A DNA stretch of 64,000 nucleotides, from assembly GCA_027100635.1 (NCBI GenBank), contig JAMOOQ010000038.1:1-64000 (forward strand), read 5' to 3'. Numbering within the stretch: the first letter of the stretch is position 1; every line of letters begins with the position of its first letter. This stretch comes from Campylobacteraceae bacterium. Its GTDB lineage: Bacteria > Campylobacterota > Campylobacteria > Campylobacterales > Sulfurovaceae. The notes under the pieces are model-generated. The model was not told the origin of the DNA, searched no databases, and was given only the letters and a program-made list of their open reading frames with translations. The position numbers and the translations under genes are program-made. Positions 19,659 through 29,437 of the stretch are shown here, one piece after another.

Positions 19659-22298
19659 ATGGTAAAAAACAGTTCAATAAATTCAACTATTGGTTTAAAT
19701 CTACAAGAGGTAACAGAGTCCAAATTACGATGGGGTGATAATCGTTTAATGGCGATTAAGATTGTAACATTTTGGGATAGGTTTAAGAAAAATCTTCAAG
19801 ATCCTATGATTATTATCTTATTAGTAGCACTAACGATTACTATCTTTTTTGCATATTTTGGTTATACCTCTATTTATGAGGGGATGGGAATATTTTTTGC
19901 TATTGCAATTGCAACTCTTGTTTCAACTTTTACAGAACACAAAAGTGAAGATTCATTTAGAAAACTCCAAGAGGAAGCTAGTAAAATTATTTGTAAAGTT
20001 TTTAGGGATGGTAAAGTCACTAATATTTTTATTACAGATATTGTAAGAAAAGATTCTATTTTACTTCAAGCGGGAGATGTAATTCCTGCTGATGGTATTG
20101 TGATAAAAGGCAAAGCAAAAGTAAATCAAGCTCCACTTAATGGAGAATCAAAATTAGCCAAAAAAGAGATTAAAAATTTTGGGACAGGATATTTAGCATT
20201 AAATAAAGTTTTTAGAGGCTCAATCTTGGTTGAGGGTGAATTGGTTATGGAGGTTCAAGCTGTAGGTGATAAAAGTGAATATGGTAAATTATCAAAAGAA
20301 CTTTCTCAAGATTCACGAATTGCTCCTCTAAAAGTTGCCCTTTCAAAATTAGCTGATTCTATTGCTCTTTTTGCCTATATTTCATCCGTTTTAATAGCTT
20401 TAGTATTTTTTGGTTTCTCTTTTGATTATTCATTTACCACTCTTTTAGAAAATTGGAATACTGATTATATGATAGTAGTTTTAAAGGCAATACAAGCTAT
20501 AACTTTAGCAATAATGATTATTATAATGGCAGTTCCTGAGGGGCTTCCAATGATGATAGCTATGGTTCTAAGCTTGAATATGCGAAAATTGATTCACGAT
20601 AATGTACTAGTGCGAAAACTTACAGGGATTGAAGCTGCTGGGTCTTTAAATATTTTATTTAGCGATAAAACAGGGACAATTACAAAAGGGGAATTAGAAG
20701 TTGTTAAATTTATTTCAGCTCAAAATGAGTATCAAAGATTTTCAAATATTCCTTCTCCTATTTCAACTTATCTATTAAAAACAATAATGGTTGGTTCAAC
20801 TTCCGAAATTGTTTATGATAAGGATAAAAATATTCAAATAATTGGAGGAAATCAAACAGATCAAGCTTTATCTACTTATATTTCAAAATCTATCAAAGAC
20901 TTTACTCCTCTTATAACAAAAACAAAAATTCCATTTGATAGTCGTTGGAAATTTAGTGCTAATTCAATTGAAGCAGAATCTAAAATAACTTTGATTAAAG
21001 GTGGAGCAGAGGTTATTTTGGCAAATTGTGATGAGTATATTGATGAGTTTGGTAAGCGAAAAAAGATTGATAAAGAGGCAATTGAGAAAAAAATGGATGA
21101 TTTGGCAAAGCAGAGTATGAGAGTTATTGCCTTTGCTATTTGGGATGAAGATGTAAGTGATTTAGAAGAAGATGAAACTCCTACTTTAGCTAAAAATTTG
21201 AAATTTGTGGGAATGGTAGCAATTAGAGATGATATTCGCCCTGAGGCAATTAAGGCAATAAAAGAGTGTCAAAAAGCTGGGATTTCTATAGTGATGGTAA
21301 CAGGTGATAATATTCAAACTGCCAAAGCGATAGCTAAAGATGTAGGAATTTTAAAATCCAAAGAAGAGGTTATTTTGACTTCAAATGATTTAAAACATCT
21401 AAGTGATAAGCAGTTAAAAGAGATTTTGCCAAATTTAAAAGTTATTGCTAGAGCAAAACCAACAGATAAAAGTCGTTTAGTAAAAATTGCCCAAGAATTG
21501 AATTTGGTTGTGGGGATGACGGGTGATGGAGTCAATGATGCTCCAGCTTTAAAAATGGCAGATGTTGGATTTGCGATGGGAAGTGGTACAGAATTAGCAA
21601 AGGAGGCTGCCGATATCGTAATTTTGGATAATAATTTTAATTCAATAGAAAAAGCAGTTCTTTATGGTAGAACTATTTTTAACTCTATCCAAAAATTTAT
21701 TACTTATCAATTAACTGTAAATTTAACTGCCATCATTATAGTCTTATTTGCTCCATTTATGGGCTACGAAATGCCTTTTAGTTTAATTCAAATTTTATGG
21801 ATTAATCTAATTATGGATACATTAGCAGCTCTTGCTCTAGGAGGTGAACCACCACTAAAAACTTATATGCAAGAGAAACCGAAAATTAGAGGAACACATC
21901 CAATTAGTAGATATATGATTTGGGAAATCCTGCTATCAACTCTTTTTATAATAGCTATTGCATTTACTTTTATGCTAAATCCTACGATAAAAGAGTGGTT
22001 TAGAGAAGAGATATTTTTAACTGCATTTTTTAGTTTTTTTATATTTATAAATACTTTTAATGCCTTCAATGTACGAAGTAAAGGAGTAAATATTTTTGAA
22101 TATATCTTTAAAAATGCTCTATTTTTACCAGTAATTACACTAATCCTTACATTTCAAATCCTAATAGTAACATTTGGTGGTGAATTTTTCAAAACTCAAC
22201 CACTTAATATAAATGAATGGCTAATAATAACTCTTTTAGCTCTTTTAATTATTCCATATAATATAGGTATAAAAATAGTTAAAAAATATGTAGATTAG
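19659..22298 (+). CDS. Calcium-translocating P-type ATPase
   Basis: SDKTGTITKGELEV (catalytic DKTGT), VPEGLPMMIAMVLSLN, MTGDGVNDAPALKMADVGFAMG, C-terminal TM domain. Confidence 0.93.
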   Translation: MVKNSSINSTIGLNLQEVTESKLRWGDNRLMAIKIVTFWDRFKKNLQDPMIIILLVALTITIFFAYFGYTSIYEGMGIFFAIAIATLVSTFTEHKSEDSFRKLQEEASKIICKVFRDGKVTNIFITDIVRKDSILLQAGDVIPADGIVIKGKAKVNQAPLNGESKLAKKEIKNFGTGYLALNKVFRGSILVEGELVMEVQAVGDKSEYGKLSKELSQDSRIAPLKVALSKLADSIALFAYISSVLIALVFFGFSFDYSFTTLLENWNTDYMIVVLKAIQAITLAIMIIIMAVPEGLPMMIAMVLSLNMRKLIHDNVLVRKLTGIEAAGSLNILFSDKTGTITKGELEVVKFISAQNEYQRFSNIPSPISTYLLKTIMVGSTSEIVYDKDKNIQIIGGNQTDQALSTYISKSIKDFTPLITKTKIPFDSRWKFSANSIEAESKITLIKGGAEVILANCDEYIDEFGKRKKIDKEAIEKKMDDLAKQSMRVIAFAIWDEDVSDLEEDETPTLAKNLKFVGMVAIRDDIRPEAIKAIKECQKAGISIVMVTGDNIQTAKAIAKDVGILKSKEEVILTSNDLKHLSDKQLKEILPNLKVIARAKPTDKSRLVKIAQELNLVVGMTGDGVNDAPALKMADVGFAMGSGTELAKEAADIVILDNNFNSIEKAVLYGRTIFNSIQKFITYQLTVNLTAIIIVLFAPFMGYEMPFSLIQILWINLIMDTLAALALGGEPPLKTYMQEKPKIRGTHPISRYMIWEILLSTLFIIAIAFTFMLNPTIKEWFREEIFLTAFFSFFIFINTFNAFNVRSKGVNIFEYIFKNALFLPVITLILTFQILIVTFGGEFFKTQPLNINEWLIITLLALLIIPYNIGIKIVKKYVD

Positions 22299-22442
22299 AA
22301 TTTTAATTTTAGGGAAAGGTGACAATTTATTACTTTTATTGTTAGAGTTCTTTCAAAAGTAGTAACTCTGGTGCTTAAGCTTTAACTTTACATTCCATCT
22401 GCAAAAGCACTCAAATCTATACCATATACTTTAAGATACAAA

Positions 22443-22478
22443 AAAAGGGGGAGGACAACGAATCCCCTTTTAATTATT
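22443..22478 (+). terminator. Rho-independent terminator-like hairpin
   Basis: AAAAGGGG…CCCCTTTTAATTATTAT. Confidence 0.55.
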
Positions 22479-22554
22479 ATATCTATTTTATACTTTTTAA
22501 TCTCTTTAAACAAAATATTAACTTTATATGATATAATTTCAGCCTACAATTTAA

Positions 22555-22639
22555 GCGACTGTGGTGGAACGGTAGACACGCTACCTTGAGGGGGTAGTGC
22601 CTTATGGGTGTGGGAGTTCAAATCTCCCCAGTCGCACCA
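22555..22639 (+). tRNA. tRNA-Leu (GAG), CCA encoded
   Basis: GCGACTG/CAGTCGC acceptor stem, CTACC-TTGAGGG-GGTAG anticodon arm, long variable arm, GTTCAAATC T-loop, ACCA end. Confidence 0.93.
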
Positions 22640-22689
22640 TTAATAAAATTAAAAACTTAATTCAAAATATATTATAAATAGGAAAATTA

Positions 22690-23160
22690 ATGAGCAGTAA
22701 GATAGAAGATGAAAATAGAGCTGTAATGATGTTAGAAAAATCTATTCTTAGAGCAAAAAGCATATTAGAAAAAGAGCAAAAACTAAAGCCATTTGCAATG
22801 ATACTTTATGATGATGGCTCAATAAAAACCATACATAATCAAGTAGAAGACCCTGAAGAGAGTTATGTTCTGCTTCAATCAGGTTTAAAAATTAGAGTAA
22901 AAGAGGGTGGTGTTGATGTTATAGTGCTTTTAATTGACACTATTATTCCTGAAAGATTTAGTAAAGTGGGTATTTTAGAGGGTATTAGAGTTCATATAGA
23001 AGAGAAAAGTAAAGATAGCGAGAGAGTAGGGGCAAGATTTTTATATGTACCTTATCAATTATGTAAAACTGCTAGTAATAATGAAATATTTGCTGATTTA
23101 TATCCACCAGTACCAATGAGCTTTCCTGCTGAGTTTATATTATTTAAAGAGAATAGTTAA
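22690..23160 (+). CDS. Conserved hypothetical protein (156 aa)
   Basis: Single uninterrupted ORF with RBS-like AGGAAAATTA upstream; no family recognised. Confidence 0.65.
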   Translation: MSSKIEDENRAVMMLEKSILRAKSILEKEQKLKPFAMILYDDGSIKTIHNQVEDPEESYVLLQSGLKIRVKEGGVDVIVLLIDTIIPERFSKVGILEGIRVHIEEKSKDSERVGARFLYVPYQLCKTASNNEIFADLYPPVPMSFPAEFILFKENS

Positions 23161-23173
23161 GAGATTCCATATT

Positions 23174-23255
23174 TTAGGGTACCCACAAGGGGATACCACC
23201 CCTACGGCTGATATTATATTTGTAGGGGCAATCTCTTGTGGTTGCCCTTATAAAC
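23174..23255. repeat. GTAG-headed palindromic repeat pair (family 2)
   Basis: TAGGGTACCCACAAGGGGATACCACCCCTAC then TTGTAGGGGCAATCTCTTGTGGTTGCCCTT. Confidence 0.8.
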
Positions 23256-23290
23256 TTCAAAAGCAATTTAAATACGCCTAATATTAGTTA

Positions 23291-25654
23291 TTAATCTTTA
23301 ATCAAAGCAATATCTAAAACATCTTTTATATTATCTACAGCGATAATTTCAATTGCATCTTTAACTTCATCAGGAATATCATCTAAATCCATTTGATAAT
23401 TTTTAGATGGAATAAGAGCTTTTGTTACACCTGCTTTATATGCAGCGATCAGTTTCTCTTTTAGTCCACCAATTGGCAATACTTTACCCAAAAGCGTCAC
23501 TTCACCTGTCATTGCAACTTTATTATCTACTTTTCTATCTGTTAAAATAGAGGCAATAACCAAAGACATTGCAATTCCTGCACTAGGACCATCTTTTGGA
23601 GTAGCACCTTCTGGAACATGTATATGAATATTATATTTTTTATAAATTTCATCTTCTGATTCTAAAAATTTCTCATCAATCAAAACTTTAACTACACTCA
23701 TAGCAATTCTTGCTGATTCTTTCATAACATCGCCTAAGCTACCTGTTAATTCTAATAACCCTTTACCCTTTATTTTAATAGCTTCAATTGTTAAAACATC
23801 ACCACCAACAGCAGTCCATGCCAATCCATTTACTATTCCAACTTTTGGTTTATAATCAACAGGTGATATTTCAAACACTTTTTTATCTGCATATTGAGGT
23901 AAATTTTTTAGTGTAATTGAGATTTTATCTTTTTCACTACTTGACATTATCTCTTTAACAGATTTTCTCATAAGTGAAGCAAGAGTTCTTCTTAAGTTTC
24001 TAACTCCAGCTTCTCTTGTATATTTATCTATTAACTCTTTTAATGCACTATCTGTAACGCGAAATTCACTTCTTTTTAGAGCATGTTGTTTTAGTTCTTG
24101 TGGGATAAGATATTTCTTTGCAATCTCAAATTTCTCATTTGGAGTATAACTATTTAACTGTATAAACTCCATCCTATCCCTAAGAGCAGATGGGATATTT
24201 CCCACATCATTAGCAGTTGCAATAAATATAGCTCCACTTAAATCTATATGAAAGTTTAAATAATAATCTCTATAATGAGAATTTTGTTCAGGGTCTAATA
24301 TCTCAAGAAGAGCAGAAGTGGGGTCTCCTCTAAGACTTCTCCCAACTTTATCTATCTCATCAAGAACTATTACAGGATCCATTTTTTTTGCTTCAACAAG
24401 ACCTTGAATCACTCGTCCTGGCATTGCTCCCACGTAAGTTCTTCTATGACCTCTTAACTCATTTACATCCTCTAATCCACCAAGAGCCAATCTTACTAAT
24501 GGTCTTTTTAATGCAGAAGCTATAGAGTTTGCTAATGAAGTTTTACCAACCCCAGGAGGTCCTGCAAAACATAAGATTACACCTTTTTTTTGATTATGCT
24601 TAAGACCTCTTAGATTTGAAAATTCTCGTACTGCAAAAAACTCAACAATTCTCTGTTTTGCTTTTTCAAGTGAATAGTGGTCAGTATTTAACTTTTTTTC
24701 TACTGCTTCAACACTTAGAGATTTACTACTCTCATTAGCATAAGGGATTTCAAATACCCATTCAAGATAACCATATAATACACCAGCATCACCACTATCA
24801 GGATGGATTCTTGCTAATTTATCAATTTGTTTTAAAATCTCTTTATAAGCATTTTCGTTAATATGAGGTTTTATCTTAGCTAATTTATCTCTAAAATGGG
24901 CTATCTCTTCCTCTTTATTTGTATTAATTCCAAGTTCAGTTTGTATCTGTTTTAGTTGCTCTTTTAAAAAATATTCTTTATTTGTTTTCTCTATTTTTAC
25001 ATGAACTTTTTGTCTTATCTCTTTTTCAAGTTTGGCTGATTCTATCTCTCCAATAACAATATCAATAATATCAAATATTCTATCTTCTATATCATTTTTA
25101 ATAAAAAGATTATAAGCTTTTTCATTTTCTAAATGTAACATTGATGAGATTAAATCGGCTATTCTATTTGGCTCATCATTATCAGAGATAGTTTTGAGTA
25201 ATTCAGAAGGGAAAGAGTTATTTATGGATGATAATATTTTTAATTTTTCTTGTAAAATCTCCATAACAGCATCTATTCTTGTTTCATTATATTCTTTATA
25301 TTGCACACTATCTATAATAGCCATTAAAAAAGGCTTTTTCTCTTTAATATCTTTTATGATTCCTTTTGTAAATCCCTGAAATAAAATTTTTACTCTTCCA
25401 TCAGGCATATTTACTTTTCTCATCACTGAACCAATAACACCCACACTATTTATAGAAGTTTGATTATCATCTTTATCATATGTTGGTGAAGCGATAAATA
25501 AAAGAGTATTATTCTCTATTGCATATCCAGCAGCATCAATATTTACCTGATCGCTCAAAAATATTGGACTTATCATAAATGGATATAAAAATAAACCATC
25601 TTCTACAACAATAGGGATAGTTGTTGGGAATTCATCGTAATCGCTTAATTGCAT
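23291..25654 (-). CDS. lon: ATP-dependent endopeptidase Lon
   Basis: CFAGPPGVGKTSLANSIA, DEIDKVGRS, catalytic PKDGPSAGIAMSL. Confidence 0.96.
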   Translation of the reverse strand: MQLSDYDEFPTTIPIVVEDGLFLYPFMISPIFLSDQVNIDAAGYAIENNTLLFIASPTYDKDDNQTSINSVGVIGSVMRKVNMPDGRVKILFQGFTKGIIKDIKEKKPFLMAIIDSVQYKEYNETRIDAVMEILQEKLKILSSINNSFPSELLKTISDNDEPNRIADLISSMLHLENEKAYNLFIKNDIEDRIFDIIDIVIGEIESAKLEKEIRQKVHVKIEKTNKEYFLKEQLKQIQTELGINTNKEEEIAHFRDKLAKIKPHINENAYKEILKQIDKLARIHPDSGDAGVLYGYLEWVFEIPYANESSKSLSVEAVEKKLNTDHYSLEKAKQRIVEFFAVREFSNLRGLKHNQKKGVILCFAGPPGVGKTSLANSIASALKRPLVRLALGGLEDVNELRGHRRTYVGAMPGRVIQGLVEAKKMDPVIVLDEIDKVGRSLRGDPTSALLEILDPEQNSHYRDYYLNFHIDLSGAIFIATANDVGNIPSALRDRMEFIQLNSYTPNEKFEIAKKYLIPQELKQHALKRSEFRVTDSALKELIDKYTREAGVRNLRRTLASLMRKSVKEIMSSSEKDKISITLKNLPQYADKKVFEISPVDYKPKVGIVNGLAWTAVGGDVLTIEAIKIKGKGLLELTGSLGDVMKESARIAMSVVKVLIDEKFLESEDEIYKKYNIHIHVPEGATPKDGPSAGIAMSLVIASILTDRKVDNKVAMTGEVTLLGKVLPIGGLKEKLIAAYKAGVTKALIPSKNYQMDLDDIPDEVKDAIEIIAVDNIKDVLDIALIKD

Positions 25655-25691
25655 TTATATTTCCTTATTATTTTGATAATATCATATATCA

Positions 25692-25719
25692 TTTAGATTC
25701 CGTGCGTAACACGGAATTT
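25692..25719. repeat. Single family-1 palindrome
   Basis: TTTAGATTCCGTGCGTAACACGGAATTT. Confidence 0.6.
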
Positions 25720-25731
25720 AGTTTGTAGATT

Positions 25732-26373
25732 TTATTTAAATACGCCTGTAATCATATTAGTTTTTGGAATACTAATATCATCTGACTTAATTGCAGAGTT
25801 AGTATTTTTTTCTCTATATACTTTTGCAGCATCTTCTTTTCCAATTCTATTGTATAATGAAGCTACATTTTCATTTAAAAGGTATTGACTCATTTTAAGT
25901 CTTACCACAATAGTCTTAACTAAAACTAAATAAGAAGATGATGGATATGTATATAAAAACTTATTTGCATTAGTAATAGTATCCATCATAAGTTTTTGAT
26001 CTTTAGTTACATCTTTAATTCCTAAGAATGCAGCTTTTATTTTCATAAATTCAGCATATTCTCTTCTGTCTCCTACTGCAAATCGTTTATTATACTGATC
26101 AAAGTAATAATTTGCCAATAGATATTCCTCTTTGTCCATATGTGCATGAGCCAACATCATAATTGTTGTAGAAAGCAATAAAGAACGAGGATGTTCACTT
26201 CTCATAGATAGATAATACTTATCTGCTTTATCAAGTTCTTTTGTACTAATAGAATTACTAATCTTATGATACCAAGATAATGCTGTTTTATTAAACTCTT
26301 TTTTACCAGAATCTACTGCACAACCTGTTAAAAATATTAACGCAAAAGTAATAAACACTATTTTTTTCATCAA
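25732..26373 (-). CDS. bamD: Outer membrane assembly lipoprotein BamD
   Basis: Lipobox ALIFLTGCAVDSGK; TPR-type helices; located beside lon. Confidence 0.82.
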   Translation of the reverse strand: MMKKIVFITFALIFLTGCAVDSGKKEFNKTALSWYHKISNSISTKELDKADKYYLSMRSEHPRSLLLSTTIMMLAHAHMDKEEYLLANYYFDQYNKRFAVGDRREYAEFMKIKAAFLGIKDVTKDQKLMMDTITNANKFLYTYPSSSYLVLVKTIVVRLKMSQYLLNENVASLYNRIGKEDAAKVYREKNTNSAIKSDDISIPKTNMITGVFK

Positions 26374-26433
26374 TCAACCTCTTTTATCTTTTAAAAGATA
26401 ATATCTTAAAATATATTATAACTAACTTTGATT

Positions 26434-26973
26434 TTAATATAGACCAAATTTACCATCAGCTCTTTTATACATAACTCTAAGAAGACCATCGTTATCATTA
26501 AATACTATAAATTGTCTTTTTTTCTCCTCTTTTAAAGCATAAACTGCCTCATCAAAATCTAAAGGTTTATGAAGTTCTAAATCCATAGGAACAATCTCTA
26601 TATCCTCTTCTGTATTATCAAATTCTGAAATAGCTATAGCATCTTCACCCATATCTTTAAAACTAGTTATTCTATGACCTTTGATTTTATCAGCATGTCG
26701 TCTTAGAGATTTTTTGACTCTCTCTATTGCTAAATCAATTGATGCATATACATCTTTATTTTTTTGTGTAATAACTATGCTATTTTTATCTTTTAGATTA
26801 ATGATAAACTCTACTGCAAAATCTTTTTTGCCATGTTTTTCGTTTGAAGAGATGATTGTTGTTGCTGAAATTATATCTAGGTTATATTTATTAAGAGTCT
26901 CCATCGCTGAGTTGATATACTCCTTAATTGAATCGGTAAGATCAAAATGTCTACCTACAATACTTCTATTCAT
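26434..26973 (-). CDS. hpf: Ribosome hibernation promoting factor, long form
   Basis: MNRSIVGRHFDLTDSIKEYINSAMETLNKY, Raiden-like N-domain; C-terminal domain DFDEAVYALKEEKKRQFIVFNDNDG…VMYKRADGKFGLY. Confidence 0.9.
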   Translation of the reverse strand: MNRSIVGRHFDLTDSIKEYINSAMETLNKYNLDIISATTIISSNEKHGKKDFAVEFIINLKDKNSIVITQKNKDVYASIDLAIERVKKSLRRHADKIKGHRITSFKDMGEDAIAISEFDNTEEDIEIVPMDLELHKPLDFDEAVYALKEEKKRQFIVFNDNDGLLRVMYKRADGKFGLY

Positions 26974-27115
26974 AATTTATCCTTTGTTATAATATAAGAG
27001 TTTTTTACTCTTAGGTAAATTATAACTAGTAAAGATAAATATTGGGTAAATAATATTAATTTAATCTTAAATTGATTGAAGTAAGGGGTAAAATTACCCC
27101 TATAAGTTAATTATA

Positions 27116-27218
27116 TTTAGATACCCAGTCAAGCTGAGTATGACGATTAGAGACTAACATACCCGTCGTCATCGTGTATGACAGTTGTTTGTCATTCTGA
27201 ATTTAATTCAGAATCTAA
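27116..27218. repeat. Palindromic intergenic repeat cluster (family 1)
   Basis: TTTAGATACCCAGTCAAGCTGAGTATGACGATTAG…GTCGTCATCGTGTATGACAGTTGTTTGTCATTCTGAATTTAATTCAGAATCTAAA. Confidence 0.85.
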
Positions 27219-27223
27219 ATCTA

Positions 27224-27733
27224 TTAAAGTTTTTGAATAGTTCTTTTATGGTATGTTATCCAGTGTGAAATACCTGTTGTTATATGTTGATTAATATCTC
27301 TATATCTTACATAAACATCAACAATAATATTGGGGCTAATATTAATACCACCTGTTCCTTTAGTAACAATAGGGGCTGTATTTAAAATTCTTGCAGGGGT
27401 GCAACTTAAATTATTTCCTATATAAGATATATTAACATTTACTCTATAGCCCATTCCACCATCTACTGAACCTTCATTATTCTCACCTATAATAACATTA
27501 CCTACATCACCATTAATATTTTCTACACAAGTTCCAGTGGTACTATCATTACCACTAACTGCCAAAATTGCAAGTTCTGTATAACTTTTTGCTAATAAAA
27601 TTGATTGTTCTTTTTGATATTGAGTGGCTGTTGATTTTACAATTTTAGCAGACATTGTAAAAACCAATGCACTAATAGCCGTCATTGTAACCATAACTGA
27701 TATTGCCATCAACATAGAAAATGCTTTTCTCAT
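27224..27733 (-). CDS. Prepilin-like protein lacking Glu5 (PilX/GspK-like position)
   Basis: KAFSMLMAISVMVTMTAISALVFTMSAKIV: hydrophobic class III-type N-terminus; position 5 is Met. Confidence 0.65.
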   Translation of the reverse strand: MRKAFSMLMAISVMVTMTAISALVFTMSAKIVKSTATQYQKEQSILLAKSYTELAILAVSGNDSTTGTCVENINGDVGNVIIGENNEGSVDGGMGYRVNVNISYIGNNLSCTPARILNTAPIVTKGTGGINISPNIIVDVYVRYRDINQHITTGISHWITYHKRTIQKL

Positions 27734-28680
27734 CTGATTACCGCCTTCTCTTTACATGTAGATATCTCTTCATCCAAACCAGTTCTTTCTTTTACACAAA
27801 TTTTAAATCTAACATTATCACCAGAACCAGAGAATCTAAATACACTAATATTTCTAACTAAAACTTTACTATTAGCATTTATATAGCTTTCTCCTTCCCA
27901 TGGTTGATAATCATATCGTAAGACTAAATCACATATATTATTTAGGTTACTCATTATATTAGTATCACATATTTCTGTTGTTCCTGATTTAACAGGTACA
28001 AGAGCATAAGCACTTCGTGTTAAAGAGTATTGTTCATGGACTCTTTTAGCTACATTATCACTTAATGTAATATTAGTATTATCTGCTATTGATCCAATGG
28101 TTGAGATGCATGATCTATCTCCTGTATAACCAATACAGTTTATATCATATCTCTGAGTAGAACTATATCTTAACCCAGAAAATATAAGTGCCATATCTGA
28201 AATATCACTCTTTGATACATTTTGTACTATACTTGATAATAATCCTAGATTTGACCCAGGAGTTGAGATATTTGATCTATTTGAATCAGCAATATCACAA
28301 AAACCACTCCATGATGGTCTTCCATTTGCATCATTTGTATTAAAACTATCAATTGCCAATCCATACCATTCAAGTATTGGATATGTTGAGGCATCTGGAA
28401 TTTGATTAATTAAAACCGTATCATTATCATCAGCTGGATTTCTACCAACAGTTGTTCTTGCAATTCTGTGAGAAAGCCTATTTTGTATAATAGAAGCAGC
28501 TAATTCTGTTTTTACACTACTTTTATGAAGCCCTCTTTGTGTTACATAATTAGAATAAACTTGTGCCATAATCTCTGCACCCATAGAAGCCACTATTCCC
28601 AAAACAACCATTACAAAAATAAGCTCTATCATAGTAAAAGCTTTTCGTTTTTTTGAACTATTTAAATTTATTTTTTTCAT
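27730..28680 (-). CDS. Type IV pilin-like prepilin (PilW/MshO-like)
   Basis: KKRKAFTMIELIFVMVVLGIVASMGAEI N-methylation motif. Confidence 0.8.
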   Translation of the reverse strand: MKKINLNSSKKRKAFTMIELIFVMVVLGIVASMGAEIMAQVYSNYVTQRGLHKSSVKTELAASIIQNRLSHRIARTTVGRNPADDNDTVLINQIPDASTYPILEWYGLAIDSFNTNDANGRPSWSGFCDIADSNRSNISTPGSNLGLLSSIVQNVSKSDISDMALIFSGLRYSSTQRYDINCIGYTGDRSCISTIGSIADNTNITLSDNVAKRVHEQYSLTRSAYALVPVKSGTTEICDTNIMSNLNNICDLVLRYDYQPWEGESYINANSKVLVRNISVFRFSGSGDNVRFKICVKERTGLDEEISTCKEKAVIR

Positions 28681-29420
28681 TAATAGTCCCTTGCTTGAGC
28701 AAATCTATAGTGACCAAGATTACACATAAAAGCACTAAGTCTAATATTCTTAGCTAATTCTTTTACATCACTTTTGGTTGTTAAATTTACACTAACTAAT
28801 TTTATATTTGTAGTTCCTGATGGTGTATTATTAAATGGATGATTAAATGTAAGTGTAGTGCCATTATAAGTACCACTACTTGGATTATCTGAACCAAAAG
28901 CAACAGTAGTTCTAAGATTAATATTTAAATCTATATAATTGTCTCCACCAGCATCTGAATCTCCTTTTAAAGTGGTATCTTTTCCATCATAATCATCAAT
29001 ATCATCTAATGGTTCTCCAACTTTCAAATCATCAGCATTACCCTCTCCAAATTGACCACTATCAACTGCATTAATAACTCCACCTTCACTAGATACAAAA
29101 GATCTAAAACTTGCTATAGGTGTTCCAATTCGTCTTGCTGTTGTCAAACTAACCATATCTAAATCATCATTACCATTATCAACAGTTAAAACCACTGGGT
29201 CAATTCTTTTATTGGTATTGCTAACATCCCACTCTTTTGTTAGCAATAGATTAACTTGAGAAGCCAAAACATTAATAGACTCTTGTTGAAGAGCCACATA
29301 ACCACTTCGTACAGATTGGTTTATAAGTGTAGGAGCACTTAACAATACAATTGCCATAATAACAATTGCAAAGATAAGCTCTATCATTGCAACCCCTTTA
29401 CGATGTAAAACTGTTATCAT
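28680..29420 (-). CDS. Type IV pilin-like prepilin (PilV/MshD-like)
   Basis: RKGVAMIELIFAIVIMAIVLLSAPTLI prepilin motif; shares base 28680 with the next CDS. Confidence 0.8.
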   Translation of the reverse strand: MITVLHRKGVAMIELIFAIVIMAIVLLSAPTLINQSVRSGYVALQQESINVLASQVNLLLTKEWDVSNTNKRIDPVVLTVDNGNDDLDMVSLTTARRIGTPIASFRSFVSSEGGVINAVDSGQFGEGNADDLKVGEPLDDIDDYDGKDTTLKGDSDAGGDNYIDLNINLRTTVAFGSDNPSSGTYNGTTLTFNHPFNNTPSGTTNIKLVSVNLTTKSDVKELAKNIRLSAFMCNLGHYRFAQARDY

Positions 29421-29437
29421 TTTATCCCCCTTTTCCC

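Noticed and set aside
22299-22554. Considered as SRP RNA, 6S or tmRNA
   Set aside because: None of the conserved sequence hallmarks could be found by eye.
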